Shown in pieces: positions 1 through 8,506 of a stretch of 18,385 nucleotides of DNA. The stretch comes from Phycisphaerales bacterium UBA1845. Lineage in GTDB: Bacteria > Planctomycetota > Phycisphaerae > UBA1845. The notes beneath the pieces were generated by a model. That model did not search any database. It was not told where the DNA came from and saw only the letters and a program-made list of their open reading frames with translations. The translations under genes were made by a program, and so were the position numbers. Within the stretch, counting starts at the first letter, position 1. The number at the start of each line of letters is the position of its first letter. The stretch lies in the NCBI GenBank assembly GCA_002338715.1, contig DDIR01000050.1, forward strand, positions 102,223 through 120,607. The letters run 5' to 3'.

Positions 1-1521
1 GAGCCGGTAACCGTTGGATATGAAAAGGGCGATGCGGCTAAGGGTAAGGAGCTGTTCGAATCGCGCGGTTGCCAGGGATGCCACCGCGCCGAGTTGAATG
101 AAGACGCTCCGGAACTGGCTGGCGGTAGCTGGGGTCCGGAACTGTCGCGCGTCGGCGAGAAGGCCAACTTCGATTACATCGCCGGCTGGATTCATGACAC
201 GCCCGACTGGTCGGTCATGCCGAACCTTCGCCTTGAGCAGCAGGAAGCGAATGACATCGCGACGTATCTGATGTCGCTGTCAGAACCGACGGACACGCCG
301 GAAGATTATTCGCATCTTGAAGACACGTCGCTTCGTGAAACAGGCAACATGCTCATCCGTCACTATGGTTGTGCGGGTTGCCACGACATCGCCGGATTTG
401 AAAAGGTTGGAAAGATCGGCACGGACCTGACGACCGAAGGCAACAAGCCGATCGAGCGTCTGGACTTCGCGCTGCACACCCATGAAGCCAAACGCAACCA
501 CTCGGACGAGGGCATTTCATACAACCACAAGAGTTTCTTCGAGCACAAGCTGATCAAGCCGGAGTATTTCGACGAAGGCAAGATCTTTGAAAGCCCGCTC
601 CAAAAATCGCGCATGCCGAACTTCGGCCTGTCCGAGAACGAAGTGACGCAGCTTGTCACTTATCTGCTCGGGTCGGTTGATTCGGATATTCCCGAATCCA
701 TGCAGCACAACCCTGTCGGAAAAGAGAAGGCAATCGTCGAGGGCTGGTGGGTCATTAAGAAGTACAACTGCCAGGGATGCCATCAGGTCATTCCGGGGCA
801 GGTTCCCGCGATCGCGGAATTACCGCAGTACAAAGGTGAAAACGCGGGCAAGTTGCCGCCGAGTCTGGTGGGGGCTGGTGCGCGTTTGAATCCGGAATGG
901 TTGGCGAAGTTCCTGCGCAACCCGGCGATGAGCACCAAGCACCTTAACCAGAACGGTGTTCGCAGCTACCTGGCGATTCGCATGCCGACATTCAATCTCT
1001 GGGATGAGGAAATCGGTATCCTGGTGCGCTTCTTCGAGGCCATGTCCGACCAGACGTCGCCGTACTTCCCGCCGGCAATGCCCGATCTGACCGAGCAAGA
1101 GCGCACGATGGCCCGCGAGAACTTCCTGGGCATGGACTGTTTGAACTGTCACGCATCCGCAACATCGACCGAGTACGATCCGTCGGTCATCGCACCGAGT
1201 TTCGTGCACGCGAGCGAGCGGCTGAAACCAACCTGGACCAAGCGCTGGTTGTGGGATCCCGGTTCATTGATGATCGATACGAAGATGCCCAAGGGCCTGT
1301 TCCGCAAGGACGGTGATCGCACGGTGGTTGCCGCTCAAATTACGGATGATCTGGCCAACTACAAAGGTGACCACATCGACCTCTTCGTTCGATACATGAA
1401 CACGATCGACATGGACGAGGCCACGACGCTTCAGGGCATTCTCGAAGCTGAGCGGGCCAAAGCTCCGAAAGCCGGGGACGAGGAGTTCATGGAAGAAGAG
1501 GAGTTCTTCGAGGACGAATAG
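1..1521 (+). CDS. Multi-domain c-type cytochrome, 5' truncated by the window edge
   Basis: The frame is open from base 1, so the start lies outside the window and an in-frame ATG at 94 is internal. The 506 visible residues carry four CxxCH haem c sites: CQGCH (codons 24-28), CAGCH (124-128), CQGCH (257-261) and CLNCH (380-384). Each is followed by a candidate distal Met ligand in an MP motif (codons 73, 205, 328, 429), so this reads as four class-I-like cytochrome c modules in tandem. The family acts outside the cytoplasmic membrane as an electron carrier; the partner complex cannot be told from here, though a role next to a quinol-oxidising or terminal oxidase complex is plausible. Module 2 has a His-rich insertion between its haem and Met. 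The protein ends in a very acidic tail (GDEEFMEEEEFFEDE). A hairpin terminator follows about 50 bp after the stop. Confidence 0.9.
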   Translation, partial: EPVTVGYEKGDAAKGKELFESRGCQGCHRAELNEDAPELAGGSWGPELSRVGEKANFDYIAGWIHDTPDWSVMPNLRLEQQEANDIATYLMSLSEPTDTPEDYSHLEDTSLRETGNMLIRHYGCAGCHDIAGFEKVGKIGTDLTTEGNKPIERLDFALHTHEAKRNHSDEGISYNHKSFFEHKLIKPEYFDEGKIFESPLQKSRMPNFGLSENEVTQLVTYLLGSVDSDIPESMQHNPVGKEKAIVEGWWVIKKYNCQGCHQVIPGQVPAIAELPQYKGENAGKLPPSLVGAGARLNPEWLAKFLRNPAMSTKHLNQNGVRSYLAIRMPTFNLWDEEIGILVRFFEAMSDQTSPYFPPAMPDLTEQERTMARENFLGMDCLNCHASATSTEYDPSVIAPSFVHASERLKPTWTKRWLWDPGSLMIDTKMPKGLFRKDGDRTVVAAQITDDLANYKGDHIDLFVRYMNTIDMDEATTLQGILEAERAKAPKAGDEEFMEEEEFFEDE

Positions 1522-1569
1522 GCGCGCAGTACAAAATAAGCGTGCAACGGCATACGACAGTTGTGACGT

Positions 1570-1609
1570 CGAGCCCTATCAGCGGTGCTGGTGGGGCTCG
1601 TTGTCGTTT
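1570..1609 (+). terminator. Rho-independent terminator of the cytochrome gene
   Basis: Bases 1570-1583 pair with 1587-1600 around a GGT loop. The outer seven pairs (CGAGCCC/GGGCTCG) are perfect and the inner seven contain two G-T wobbles. The T-rich run TTGTCGTTT follows on the plus strand. The minus-strand side has no T tract, so the signal is oriented for the cytochrome transcript. Confidence 0.75.
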
Positions 1610-1629
1610 GTGGCGATCACCGACAAGCA

Positions 1630-1715
1630 TTGACGCACAGGGTCGGTTGACGCACAGGGTTGGTTGATGCACAGGGGCGGTTGATGCATCGCGCCGGTTG
1701 ATACTGAACCGCTGG
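1630..1715. repeat. Degenerate 17-bp tandem repeat array
   Basis: Units start at 1630, 1647, 1664, 1681 and 1698. Unit 1 is TTGACGCACAGGGTCGG. Unit 2 differs at one base, unit 3 at two, unit 4 is clearly decayed, and unit 5 keeps little beyond the initial TTGAT and final TGG and is 18 bp. The array sits in the 243-bp gap between two convergent genes, after the cytochrome terminator and before the htrA stop. There are no spacers, so it is not a CRISPR. The function is unknown; it may be a slippage product or a protein-binding cluster. Confidence 0.85.
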
Positions 1716-1764
1716 ATTGGTTTCGTTTCTGGAGATTCCGTGCAGGGGGTTCGCGCCCCGCCGG

Positions 1765-3057
1765 TTAATCGCGTGGTCCAACAATGCGCGGGGTAAACCC
1801 TGTTGGCTGTTGACCAATCACGACGTCCAGCGATTGCGCCTTGCCTTCCCGCCAGATGTCGAGTTTGGTCGAGGTTCCGGGCGTGATTTCCGCAACAGAA
1901 TTGATGAGGGCGTCGGTGTCGCGGATATCTAGCCCGTTGATCCTGAGGATGATGTCGTTTCGACGAAGGTCGTACTTGCCGGCTGGCGAGTCCGGCAGAA
2001 TCCGCAGCACGATCGCACCCAGGTAGCTGTCCCAATTCAGTTCTCGGGCCAACTCCGATTCCTGTTCGACGCTGGCGATACTGACACCGAGGTACCCGCG
2101 AATCACGGACTCGCCGCGCTCGAGGGCGGGAAGCAATCGCTTGACCCGCGACGATGGAATGGCGAATCCGACGCCGCCATAGTGTCCGGATTCCGTGGCG
2201 ATCGCGGTGTTGATGCCGATGACTTCGCCCTGCATGTTGATCAGCGGACCGCCGCTGTTGCCGGGATTGATGACGGCATCGGTCTGAAGGAATCCGCGAT
2301 ACTCCACGCCTTCGATCGGGATGCGCGAGCGACTCTTGGCGCTGATGATGCCGCGACTAAAACTGCCATCGAGCCCGAACGGATTGCCCACGGCCAACAC
2401 GTCATCTCCGACTCCGACCGATTCACTGTTGCCGATGGGCAGTTCGTGAAGCTGTCGGGCTGGGATGGCGAGTACGGCGATATCGCTCTTGGGGTCAGCC
2501 CCTCGAACGACCGCATCGACCCGGCGTCCATCGGGCAAGTAGACGTGGATGGTGTCGGCTCCTGCGATGACGTGGTTGTTGGTCACCACGAATCCCTGTT
2601 CGGCATCGACGATAAACCCGCTGCCATAACCGTCCTGCACGTACAGTTCGGTGTCGTGAGGTGTGTTGGCCAACGCATCGGGATCCGGAATGCCCTCATT
2701 GTTGAAACCATTGGAATCGATCGATTCGATGCTCGACTCCAACGGGTGGTTCGGTGCTTCAAGTCCGCCGGTGATGGATTCGAGGTTTGAAAAATCGAAG
2801 TGGTTGAACTTTCGTTCGGTCACGATCTGCACGACGGCGGGCGCGACCAACTCGGCGATGTGCCTTGCCCGGTTGTTCCACGGGTCGAGTTCGCTGGAAG
2901 CAGGCATGGATTCGCGAAGCGCCTGAAGTCGGCCTTTCTCGATATGGTACGACAGGTTGGCGATGACGCCGAACTTCAGAAGCACAACGAACGCCAGCAC
3001 CGTCGCGACGGCGAAGACGAGCATCTGCTTGAACAGAGATTTGAAGTTCGTACGCAT
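1765..3057 (-). CDS. Membrane-anchored HtrA/DegS-like serine protease with one PDZ domain
   Basis: 430 residues from the ATG at 3057. An upstream in-frame TTG at 3126 would add 23 unlikely residues before the membrane anchor, so I prefer the ATG. Residues 10-30 form one hydrophobic segment, placing the protease in the periplasm. The trypsin-like domain (about 65-310) shows the full triad: His162 in TNNHVIAGAD, Asp192 in KSDIAVLAI and Ser268 in NPGNSGGPL. A single PDZ domain covers about 320-415. This architecture is that of DegS/HtrA-type quality-control or regulated-proteolysis enzymes, which degrade or cleave misfolded envelope proteins. Between the first strand and the GSGF motif there is an Asn/Glu/Ser-rich loop of about 50 residues (86-140). 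The MBL-fold gene lies upstream on the same strand, 269 bp away, so htrA may have its own promoter. The gene ends convergently with the cytochrome gene. Confidence 0.93.
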   Translation of the reverse strand: MRTNFKSLFKQMLVFAVATVLAFVVLLKFGVIANLSYHIEKGRLQALRESMPASSELDPWNNRARHIAELVAPAVVQIVTERKFNHFDFSNLESITGGLEAPNHPLESSIESIDSNGFNNEGIPDPDALANTPHDTELYVQDGYGSGFIVDAEQGFVVTNNHVIAGADTIHVYLPDGRRVDAVVRGADPKSDIAVLAIPARQLHELPIGNSESVGVGDDVLAVGNPFGLDGSFSRGIISAKSRSRIPIEGVEYRGFLQTDAVINPGNSGGPLINMQGEVIGINTAIATESGHYGGVGFAIPSSRVKRLLPALERGESVIRGYLGVSIASVEQESELARELNWDSYLGAIVLRILPDSPAGKYDLRRNDIILRINGLDIRDTDALINSVAEITPGTSTKLDIWREGKAQSLDVVIGQQPTGFTPRIVGPRD

Positions 3058-3326
3058 CACCAGGTCCGAGACCGAATCGATGGGTGGAAGGCGAAAACGC
3101 GTCGGCCCACACCGCGTGCATGCCAACGATACAACCGACCCTCATCAGGCAATCGGGTTCCAAAGGATCATAGGGCCCACGATCGCGAATGGGTCAGGCG
3201 ATTCGTTTTAGATTTGGACAACAGGACGGTTGAGCACCATACACACGATTCCATTGTAGGATCGCGGCTACATGGATGCCATCATGAAGTTGATCAGCGT
3301 TTCTGCTGCATTGAGCGGGGATTTTG

Positions 3327-3995
3327 TTACATAAACCGCACTGACGACGCGAATATGTTGTCGTGACCGGGGACGATCATGTCCGCAATTTCGTTCACTT
3401 CCGCCAGGGAGGACTTGGCCAACTCGGTATCGGCGGCTTGTTCCCAGACCAGTCCCTTTTCAAAATGATCGCGGGTTAAAACCGCATCACCGGCGATGAT
3501 GGTCGTCTGCAGGTCGGCGATCAGCAGCCCCGTGCATCCGGGGGTCGCACCGGGACTCGGGAAGAGGTGGACGTTTTGGTCGAGGGTGTCGTCGGCGGTC
3601 CCGATACGTTCAAGGACGGCGAGTTCCTGCTCGATGATGGGGGCAGCGGACGCATCTGCCCCTTCGCGCAACCGCTCCAGATGGGTCATGACTGCCGTCC
3701 GCTCCGCCTCGTTGATGAGCCATGAGGCGTTTTCAAAGACGCCAAGTCCACGCCGGTGGGTCGGGTGAAAACTGGTCAGAAACACGATGTCGATTTGATC
3801 GGGGCGGAGACCGGTGCGGTCGTGCAGGCAGCGGGCCATCGGTTCGCCATCGAGGGTTGGGTCGACGAGGATGGTGTTTTGTTCGCCGCGGATGAGCGTC
3901 GTCGTCGCCACCGGTGGGCGAACGGCGTTCTTTTCGGACCATAGGGAGTTTTGGTCGAGTTGCCCAATCAGGATGACGTCAATTCGTGTGGACAT
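3327..3995 (-). CDS. Metallo-beta-lactamase-fold protein with a degraded metal site
   Basis: 222 residues from the ATG at 3995; a GTG six codons upstream (4013) is the alternative and neither has a clear Shine-Dalgarno site. The MBL fold is shown by the order of motifs: an ILVDPTLDG strand (42-50), LTSFHPTHRRGL (73-84), PSPGATPGCTG (147-156), IIAGDA (166-171) and VPGHDN (208-213). In canonical members the second motif is THxHxDH and the third is PGHT. Here the first His is Ser75, the Asp is Thr79 and the third-motif His is Ala150, while His77, His80, Asp170 and His211 remain. A binuclear hydrolase site therefore looks incomplete. It may bind one metal, act on an unusual substrate, or be non-catalytic. 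The gene is divergent from serS and upstream of htrA on the same strand. The fold is firm; the function is unknown. Confidence 0.85.
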   Translation of the reverse strand: MSTRIDVILIGQLDQNSLWSEKNAVRPPVATTTLIRGEQNTILVDPTLDGEPMARCLHDRTGLRPDQIDIVFLTSFHPTHRRGLGVFENASWLINEAERTAVMTHLERLREGADASAAPIIEQELAVLERIGTADDTLDQNVHLFPSPGATPGCTGLLIADLQTTIIAGDAVLTRDHFEKGLVWEQAADTELAKSSLAEVNEIADMIVPGHDNIFASSVRFM

Positions 3996-4022
3996 GGGCG
4001 AATAGTCTAACACGTTCTACGG

Positions 4023-4050
4023 ATGACGCGAGGTCGCGAGATGGTATAGT
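4023..4050 (+). promoter_or_regulatory. Candidate sigma-70-type promoter for serS
   Basis: An ATGACG -35-like box (4023-4028) is separated by 16 bp from a TATAGT -10 box (4045-4050). This lies in the divergent gap between the MBL gene and serS and would give a leader of about 85 nt. The -10 matches five of six consensus bases and the -35 four of six. Confidence 0.4.
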
Positions 4051-4143
4051 AGGCGGCTTGATTGATAACGGCAGCAGCGTCATCGCAAGTCAGTTGTGAA
4101 GGCTGGCTGCATATTTTGGGCACACTATTCGGGGCATTGATTC

Positions 4144-5481
4144 ATGCTCGATATTAAATTCATTCGTGAAAATGCTGACTTGATCAAGCAAGCCGCGGCT
4201 GACAAGCGCATCTCGTGCGACATCGATCGTTTGATTGCGGTCGATGCCGAGCGTCGTCGCGTTCAACAGGAGCTCGACGCGCTGCGCACGCAAAGTCGCG
4301 AGGGTGGTGAGAAGATCGGCCAACTGCGCAACCCCAAGTCAAAAGCGCACCAAGACGCGGTGGCCGCGGGCAAGAGCGCTGCCGACATCAAAGCCGACGC
4401 GGAGGCGTTGCAAGCCGAACTCAACGACATCAAGACGAAGATCAAGCCTTTGGAAGAGGACGATCGCAAGGTCGTCGAAGAATTTGAAGCGCTGATGTGG
4501 ACGGTTCCGCAGCCGCCCGCGCCGGAGGTTCCGGTTGGCAAAGACGACACCGAAAACGTCGAACTGCGCAGAGTCGGTGAGGTTCCGACGTTCGATTTCG
4601 AGTTGAAAGATCACGTCGAATTGGGTGAGCGCCTCGGCATCATCGACATCGAGCGCGGCGTGAAGCTCTCGGGGACGCGCAACTACACACTCAAGGGTGC
4701 GGGGGCGCTGCTCTATCAAGCGGTGCTGCGGCTGGCGATGGATCGGATGATCGATCGCGGATTCACGCCGATGCACGTTCCGGTGCTCGTGCGTGAAGAA
4801 GTCATGTATGGCACCGGGTATTTTCCGACTGGGCGCGATCAGGCTTACCTTTGCGAACGCGACGAAATGTCACTGGTTGGCACTGCGGAAGTTCCGCTGA
4901 CCGCGTTTCATTCGGACGAGATTCTCAGTGAAGAAGACCTGCCGATCAAAATGGTCGCAGTCAGCCCATGTTTCCGTCGGGAGGCGGGAGCGGCAGGCAA
5001 AGACACGCGCGGCCTGTATCGCATTCACCTGTTCGACAAGGTTGAGCAGGTCATCATCTGCAGGAACGACGAAGCGGAAAGCCTGAAATTCCACCAGGAA
5101 ATCGTCGCCAATGCAGAAGGCATTTTGCAGGATCTGGAATTGCCGTATCGCGTGGTGAACGTCTGCACCGGAGACCTCGGACAGGGGCAGGTGCAGAAGT
5201 TTGACATTGAAACGTGGATGCCGTCGCGCAACGGTTATGGCGAAACGCACTCTGCATCGCGGTTCTATGAATTCCAGGCCCGCCGTTTGAAGCTTCGATA
5301 CAAGGACGCCGATCGCAAGACGCGCTTCTGTCATACGCTTAATAATACGGTCATCGCCGCGCCGCGAATTCTGATTCCGATTCTCGAATTGAATCAGACG
5401 GCTGACGGCGACGTGCGCGTGCCGAAAGTTTTGCAGCCGTACATGCGGGGCATGGAGGTCATCACCGCCAAGGGGAACTAG
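4144..5481 (+). CDS. serS: Seryl-tRNA synthetase
   Basis: 445 residues, close to the usual bacterial length. It charges tRNA-Ser, and tRNA-Sec where present, with serine in the cytoplasm. Residues about 1-110 form the long antiparallel coiled-coil arm that grips the tRNA variable arm, beginning with the typical [10 protein letters not shown]. The class II catalytic core follows, with motif 2 [20 protein letters not shown] and a motif 3 region reading [16 protein letters not shown], then LQPYMRG near the C-terminus. Motif 3 keeps the ATP-binding Arg but lacks the glycine-rich GSG form seen in E. coli; I regard this as lineage variation. The ATG at 4144 gives the canonical N-terminus and is preceded only by a weak GGGG. 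aroF follows 59 bp downstream on the same strand, so co-transcription is possible. Confidence 0.97.
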   Translation: MLDIKFIRENADLIKQAAADKRISCDIDRLIAVDAERRRVQQELDALRTQSREGGEKIGQLRNPKSKAHQDAVAAGKSAADIKADAEALQAELNDIKTKIKPLEEDDRKVVEEFEALMWTVPQPPAPEVPVGKDDTENVELRRVGEVPTFDFELKDHVELGERLGIIDIERGVKLSGTRNYTLKGAGALLYQAVLRLAMDRMIDRGFTPMHVPVLVREEVMYGTGYFPTGRDQAYLCERDEMSLVGTAEVPLTAFHSDEILSEEDLPIKMVAVSPCFRREAGAAGKDTRGLYRIHLFDKVEQVIICRNDEAESLKFHQEIVANAEGILQDLELPYRVVNVCTGDLGQGQVQKFDIETWMPSRNGYGETHSASRFYEFQARRLKLRYKDADRKTRFCHTLNNTVIAAPRILIPILELNQTADGDVRVPKVLQPYMRGMEVITAKGN

Positions 5482-5529
5482 CTCGCCTTGGTGTCTACTT
5501 GGTCGATTGTTGTAAGCCGTTCATTATTT

Positions 5530-5533
5530 GGAG
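5530..5533 (+). promoter_or_regulatory. Ribosome binding site that sets the DAHP synthase start
   Basis: GGAG sits 7 nt before the ATG at 5541. It favours this start over an in-frame ATG at 5499, which would add 14 residues without family resemblance. Confidence 0.6.
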
Positions 5534-5540
5534 TGTTGTT

Positions 5541-6557
5541 ATGATCGTTGTCATGAAGCCCGGCGTGGAGCAGAAGCACGTTGACCACGTCGTCGAGTTG
5601 ATTAAGCAATATGGCCTCAAGCACCACACCATCGTGGGAACAGATCGCACGGTGGTTGCGGCGATTGGCGACGATCGTGGGATGGATACATCGGCCATCG
5701 AAAACGCGCCGATGGTTGATGAGATTGTTCCGATTCTAAAGCCATACAAAGTCGCCAGTCGCGAAATCAAAAGCGAACCGTCGGTGATTCCGATTGGCGG
5801 AGGACAGACTATCGGCGGTCGCAAGTTCGGCGTTATCGCGGGGCCGTGTAGTGTCGAGAACGAAAAACAAATCATCATGACGGCCAAGGATGTCGCGAAA
5901 GCCGGTGCGGTTGGTTTGCGTGGTGGAGCTTTCAAACCGCGCACGAGTCCCTACGAATTCCAGGGTCTGGGCGAAGAGGGTTTGAAACTGCTGGCGAAGG
6001 CCCGCGACGAAACTGGCTTGTCTGTCTGCACCGAGGTCATGAGCATCGATCAGATGGACCTCGTCGCCGAATACGCCGACGTGCTGCAGATCGGTACGCG
6101 TAACATGCACAACTTCAACCTGCTCCAAGCCGCAGGCAAAACCGGCAAACCGGTGATGCTCAAACGCGGTTGGAGTGCGTCGCTGAAGGAATTCCTGCTG
6201 GCGGCTGAGTACATCATCAACGAAGGCAACCAGAATGTGATCCTGTGCGAACGCGGTATTCGCACGCACGAGCAGTATTGTCGCAACACGCTGGCGCTCG
6301 GGATCATCCCAGCCGTCAAACACGAATCGCATTTGCCGATCGTGATCGATCCGTCGCAGGGAACCGGGCACGCTTACATGGTGCCGTCGATGTGCAAAGC
6401 CGCGCTGGCGGCGGGGGCGGACGGTCTGCTGATCGAAGTGCATCCCGATCCGGAACACGCCATGACGGACGGCGCTCAATCAATCACCACCGAATCATTC
6501 GCGAAGATGATGGACGAGTTGAAGCGGGTTGCAGAAGCCGTCGATCGCGAAGCGTAG
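5541..6557 (+). CDS. aroF: 3-deoxy-7-phosphoheptulonate (DAHP) synthase, Thermotoga-like type
   Basis: 338 residues, the same size as the Thermotoga maritima enzyme. It condenses phosphoenolpyruvate with erythrose 4-phosphate in the first step of the shikimate pathway. Residues 1-70 form the ferredoxin-like/ACT-like regulatory domain found in this subtype ([20 protein letters not shown]), which in T. maritima mediates Tyr/Phe feedback inhibition. The TIM-barrel catalytic domain follows, with AGPCSVEN (metal-ligand Cys103), [17 protein letters not shown] (126-142), [34 protein letters not shown] (metal-ligand His) and [18 protein letters not shown] (metal-ligand Glu and Asp). All key residues are present and there is no fused chorismate mutase. 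The stop lies 10 bp from the convergent stop of the phosphatase gene. The subtype is clear; the aro letter is conventional. Confidence 0.95.
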   Translation: MIVVMKPGVEQKHVDHVVELIKQYGLKHHTIVGTDRTVVAAIGDDRGMDTSAIENAPMVDEIVPILKPYKVASREIKSEPSVIPIGGGQTIGGRKFGVIAGPCSVENEKQIIMTAKDVAKAGAVGLRGGAFKPRTSPYEFQGLGEEGLKLLAKARDETGLSVCTEVMSIDQMDLVAEYADVLQIGTRNMHNFNLLQAAGKTGKPVMLKRGWSASLKEFLLAAEYIINEGNQNVILCERGIRTHEQYCRNTLALGIIPAVKHESHLPIVIDPSQGTGHAYMVPSMCKAALAAGADGLLIEVHPDPEHAMTDGAQSITTESFAKMMDELKRVAEAVDREA

Positions 6558-6567
6558 GGTCTTGTCG

Positions 6568-8181
6568 CTATGGCAGGTGAATCGCGAGGACGGTGATGTC
6601 GTCGCCCTGCGGTTGATTACCGCAGAAGCGTTTCACGTCGGCGCGGAGTTTGTCGATCATTTTTTGCGGCGGCAGATCGGCGACCGTTTCGAGAAAGGCC
6701 ATCGTTCGCTCGGTGCCGTATTGGTCGGTGGCTTCGTTCATCGCTTCGATGATGCCATCGGTGTAGGTCACCAGCGTACACGGTCCGGGGTCCAGCACGA
6801 TCTCGGTGCTGGCGAATTTCACGTCTTCAATCACGCCCAACGGATACTCCGGTTCGGCTTCGAGACTCGTGCACTTCTGCCCGCTGCGGACGATGTGGGG
6901 CATGTGGTGCCCTGCGACGCCGAGGTCGAGTTTGCGGGTGGCTGGGTCGATGATGCCGACGAGCGCGGTGATGAAGCGCGATGCGTCGGTGTTGACGCAG
7001 ATCAGATCGTTCCACTGCGTCAGCAGTTCGCCGCACGTCGTGCAGTTGGGCAGCGTGACGCGGACAGCCGCTTGCAGGTTGGCCATCAACAGCGATGCCG
7101 CGACACCTTCACCAGTCACGTCGGCCATCAAAAAGAAAACGCGCCCATCGTCGAACTCCACGACGTCGTAATAATCGCCGCTGACGTGAAACCCGGGGTG
7201 ATTGAGCGCACCGACTTTCACGTCGTCGCGGTCGGGCAGCTTGGCCGGGAACAATCCGGTCTGGATTTGCCGGGCCATCCCCATCTCATTTTCGAGCTGG
7301 AGCTTCAGCTTTTGCTCTTCCATGAGCTGGGCGTTGATCAGTCCGGTCGTGACCAGACGGGCGATCCCGGCGAGAAAATCGATGTCTTCCTGATCGTAGG
7401 TCGTCCCGGTGGTGACGCGGTCGCCATAGATGACGCCGAGGTTGCGCTCACCCGAAAGCAGCGGTACGCACATCGCCGAACGAATGTTGTTGCGAACCAT
7501 GCTGACGGTCGGGTCGATCATGGCCTGGTCAGTTTCGTTGACGATCACGCGCTCATCCTGCACGAGGGCACGACTCAGGATCGTTCGACTGACGGTGAGT
7601 TCGCCCTCGCGTCCGCGCAGGTTGCGCACCACCGGCCAATCGACGAGGTTGCCCTTCGATTGCTTGACGGCGATCGCAGCGCGCTCAAAGCGCAGCATCT
7701 CGCAACAGACATCCATGGCGTCTTCGAGGAGTTCGTCGCGATCGCGCAATCGCGTCAAACGGTCGGTTAATTCGTATAGCGTTTCGAGGCGTCGCCGGGA
7801 GAGAACGAGTTCCTTGCCGTCACCGATGTATGTCGTGGCTTCGTGACGCGGTTCGTCTTCGGCGATGATGACGCTGGCGGAGATGTCTTTGTCGGCGTCC
7901 TCGCGAAAGAGCGCCCGCACCGTGCCGATGAGAATTTCATCACCGCTTCGCAAGATCGCGCTGCGGGTATCGATGTTGTTGACGACGAGACCGTTCTTAC
8001 TGCCGAGGTCCTCAAGGTGATAAATACCGTCTTCAAAGCGGATGCGGGCATGGCGGCGCGATGTGCTGAGATCATCGAGCGGGATGTCGCAGCCGGGATC
8101 GCGCCCCATGGTCACCGGTTCGGTGCCGAGCTGGTGGGTCCGGGTTCGACCCGACGAATTGAGGATGACCAGTTCCGCCAT
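6568..8181 (-). CDS. FHA-GAF-PP2C (SpoIIE/RsbU-type) serine phosphatase
   Basis: 537 residues from the ATG at 8181, which begins the FHA fold directly. The FHA domain (about 1-95) has the phosphothreonine-binding signature GRD (26-28), SRRH (41-44) and SKNG (61-64). A GAF domain (about 130-285) could sense a small ligand; a short coiled coil (about 285-310) links it to the PP2C/SpoIIE domain (310-537). Metal-binding motifs of the phosphatase are intact: SGDYYD (Asp336, Asp339), MADVTGEG (Asp354), YTDGIIEA (Asp475) and GDDITVL (Asp527, Asp528). Such proteins dephosphorylate anti-sigma-factor antagonists or similar partners in stress switches; no such partner is encoded in the window. It follows the MazG-like gene by 14 bp, so the two are probably one transcript and possibly translationally coupled. 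No Shine-Dalgarno site is obvious. Confidence 0.93.
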   Translation of the reverse strand: MAELVILNSSGRTRTHQLGTEPVTMGRDPGCDIPLDDLSTSRRHARIRFEDGIYHLEDLGSKNGLVVNNIDTRSAILRSGDEILIGTVRALFREDADKDISASVIIAEDEPRHEATTYIGDGKELVLSRRRLETLYELTDRLTRLRDRDELLEDAMDVCCEMLRFERAAIAVKQSKGNLVDWPVVRNLRGREGELTVSRTILSRALVQDERVIVNETDQAMIDPTVSMVRNNIRSAMCVPLLSGERNLGVIYGDRVTTGTTYDQEDIDFLAGIARLVTTGLINAQLMEEQKLKLQLENEMGMARQIQTGLFPAKLPDRDDVKVGALNHPGFHVSGDYYDVVEFDDGRVFFLMADVTGEGVAASLLMANLQAAVRVTLPNCTTCGELLTQWNDLICVNTDASRFITALVGIIDPATRKLDLGVAGHHMPHIVRSGQKCTSLEAEPEYPLGVIEDVKFASTEIVLDPGPCTLVTYTDGIIEAMNEATDQYGTERTMAFLETVADLPPQKMIDKLRADVKRFCGNQPQGDDITVLAIHLP

Positions 8182-8195
8182 GTCGCGATGGGCAC

Positions 8196-8501
8196 CTAGG
8201 GTTTCTCGTTGCAGACGCAGATTTCCAAACCGCAACCAGGGCATCCGCGTCCGTACTTGGCTTCGACCGCGTAGGTCAGATCGACGCCTTCGACATTCGC
8301 CAATGTGGCCAGCCACGCGAGCACGTCGGCGAACTCTCCGCATTTTTCTTCGTGGGTTCCTTCGCGAAGCGCGCCGGCCAACTCGCCGACTTCCTCTGAA
8401 AGCCAAAGAAAAGTAGCCGCACTACCGCGCTCGCGATCCTTATCGCTGTACATCCGATCGATGCGTTGCTGAAAATCCTTCAAACTCAGTGTCATGTGCA
8501 T
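8196..8501 (-). CDS. MazG-like nucleotide pyrophosphohydrolase with cysteine-rich C-terminus
   Basis: 101 residues from the ATG at 8501, chosen because a strong Shine-Dalgarno site precedes it; a second ATG lies two codons downstream. The all-alpha NTP-PPase fold is shown by the Mg-binding pair SEEVGEL (Glu36, Glu37, Glu40) and GEFADVLAW (Glu56, Asp59). The family hydrolyses NTPs or dNTPs to the monophosphate and pyrophosphate, cleaning up non-canonical nucleotides or lowering alarmone levels. The tail GCPGCGLEICVCNEKP holds four cysteines (87, 90, 95, 97) in a CxxC-x4-CxC pattern that could bind zinc or another metal. It precedes the FHA-GAF-PP2C gene by 14 bp and lies 94 bp after the acyl-CoA-dehydrogenase-fold gene, all on the minus strand. 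The substrate is unknown. Confidence 0.88.
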   Translation of the reverse strand: MHMTLSLKDFQQRIDRMYSDKDRERGSAATFLWLSEEVGELAGALREGTHEEKCGEFADVLAWLATLANVEGVDLTYAVEAKYGRGCPGCGLEICVCNEKP

Positions 8502-8506
8502 ATGTA

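Noticed and set aside
1630..1715. CRISPR array
   Set aside because: Units are adjacent with no unique spacers and there are no cas genes nearby.
3253..3258. TACAAT on the minus strand as -10 box for htrA
   Set aside because: The matching -35 position (TGGCAT) fits only two of six consensus bases, so I did not list it as a promoter.
4144..5481. Altered motif 3 in seryl-tRNA synthetase (NNTVIAAPR)
   Set aside because: The essential Arg is kept and this position varies among SerRS lineages; not evidence of an unusual enzyme.
5499..5527. Separate promoter for the DAHP synthase gene (TTGGTC-N17-CATTAT)
   Set aside because: It matches poorly, and its predicted start would fall at the ribosome binding site; co-transcription with serS is simpler.
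6529..7770. Long plus-strand reading frame opposite the phosphatase gene
   Set aside because: It is antisense to a gene with intact FHA, GAF and PP2C motifs and shows no recognisable domain; typical for GC-rich coding DNA.
8182..8406. Open extension of 75 codons upstream of the FHA protein
   Set aside because: It is arginine-rich, overlaps the MazG-like gene in another frame, and the FHA fold begins exactly at the ATG at 8181.
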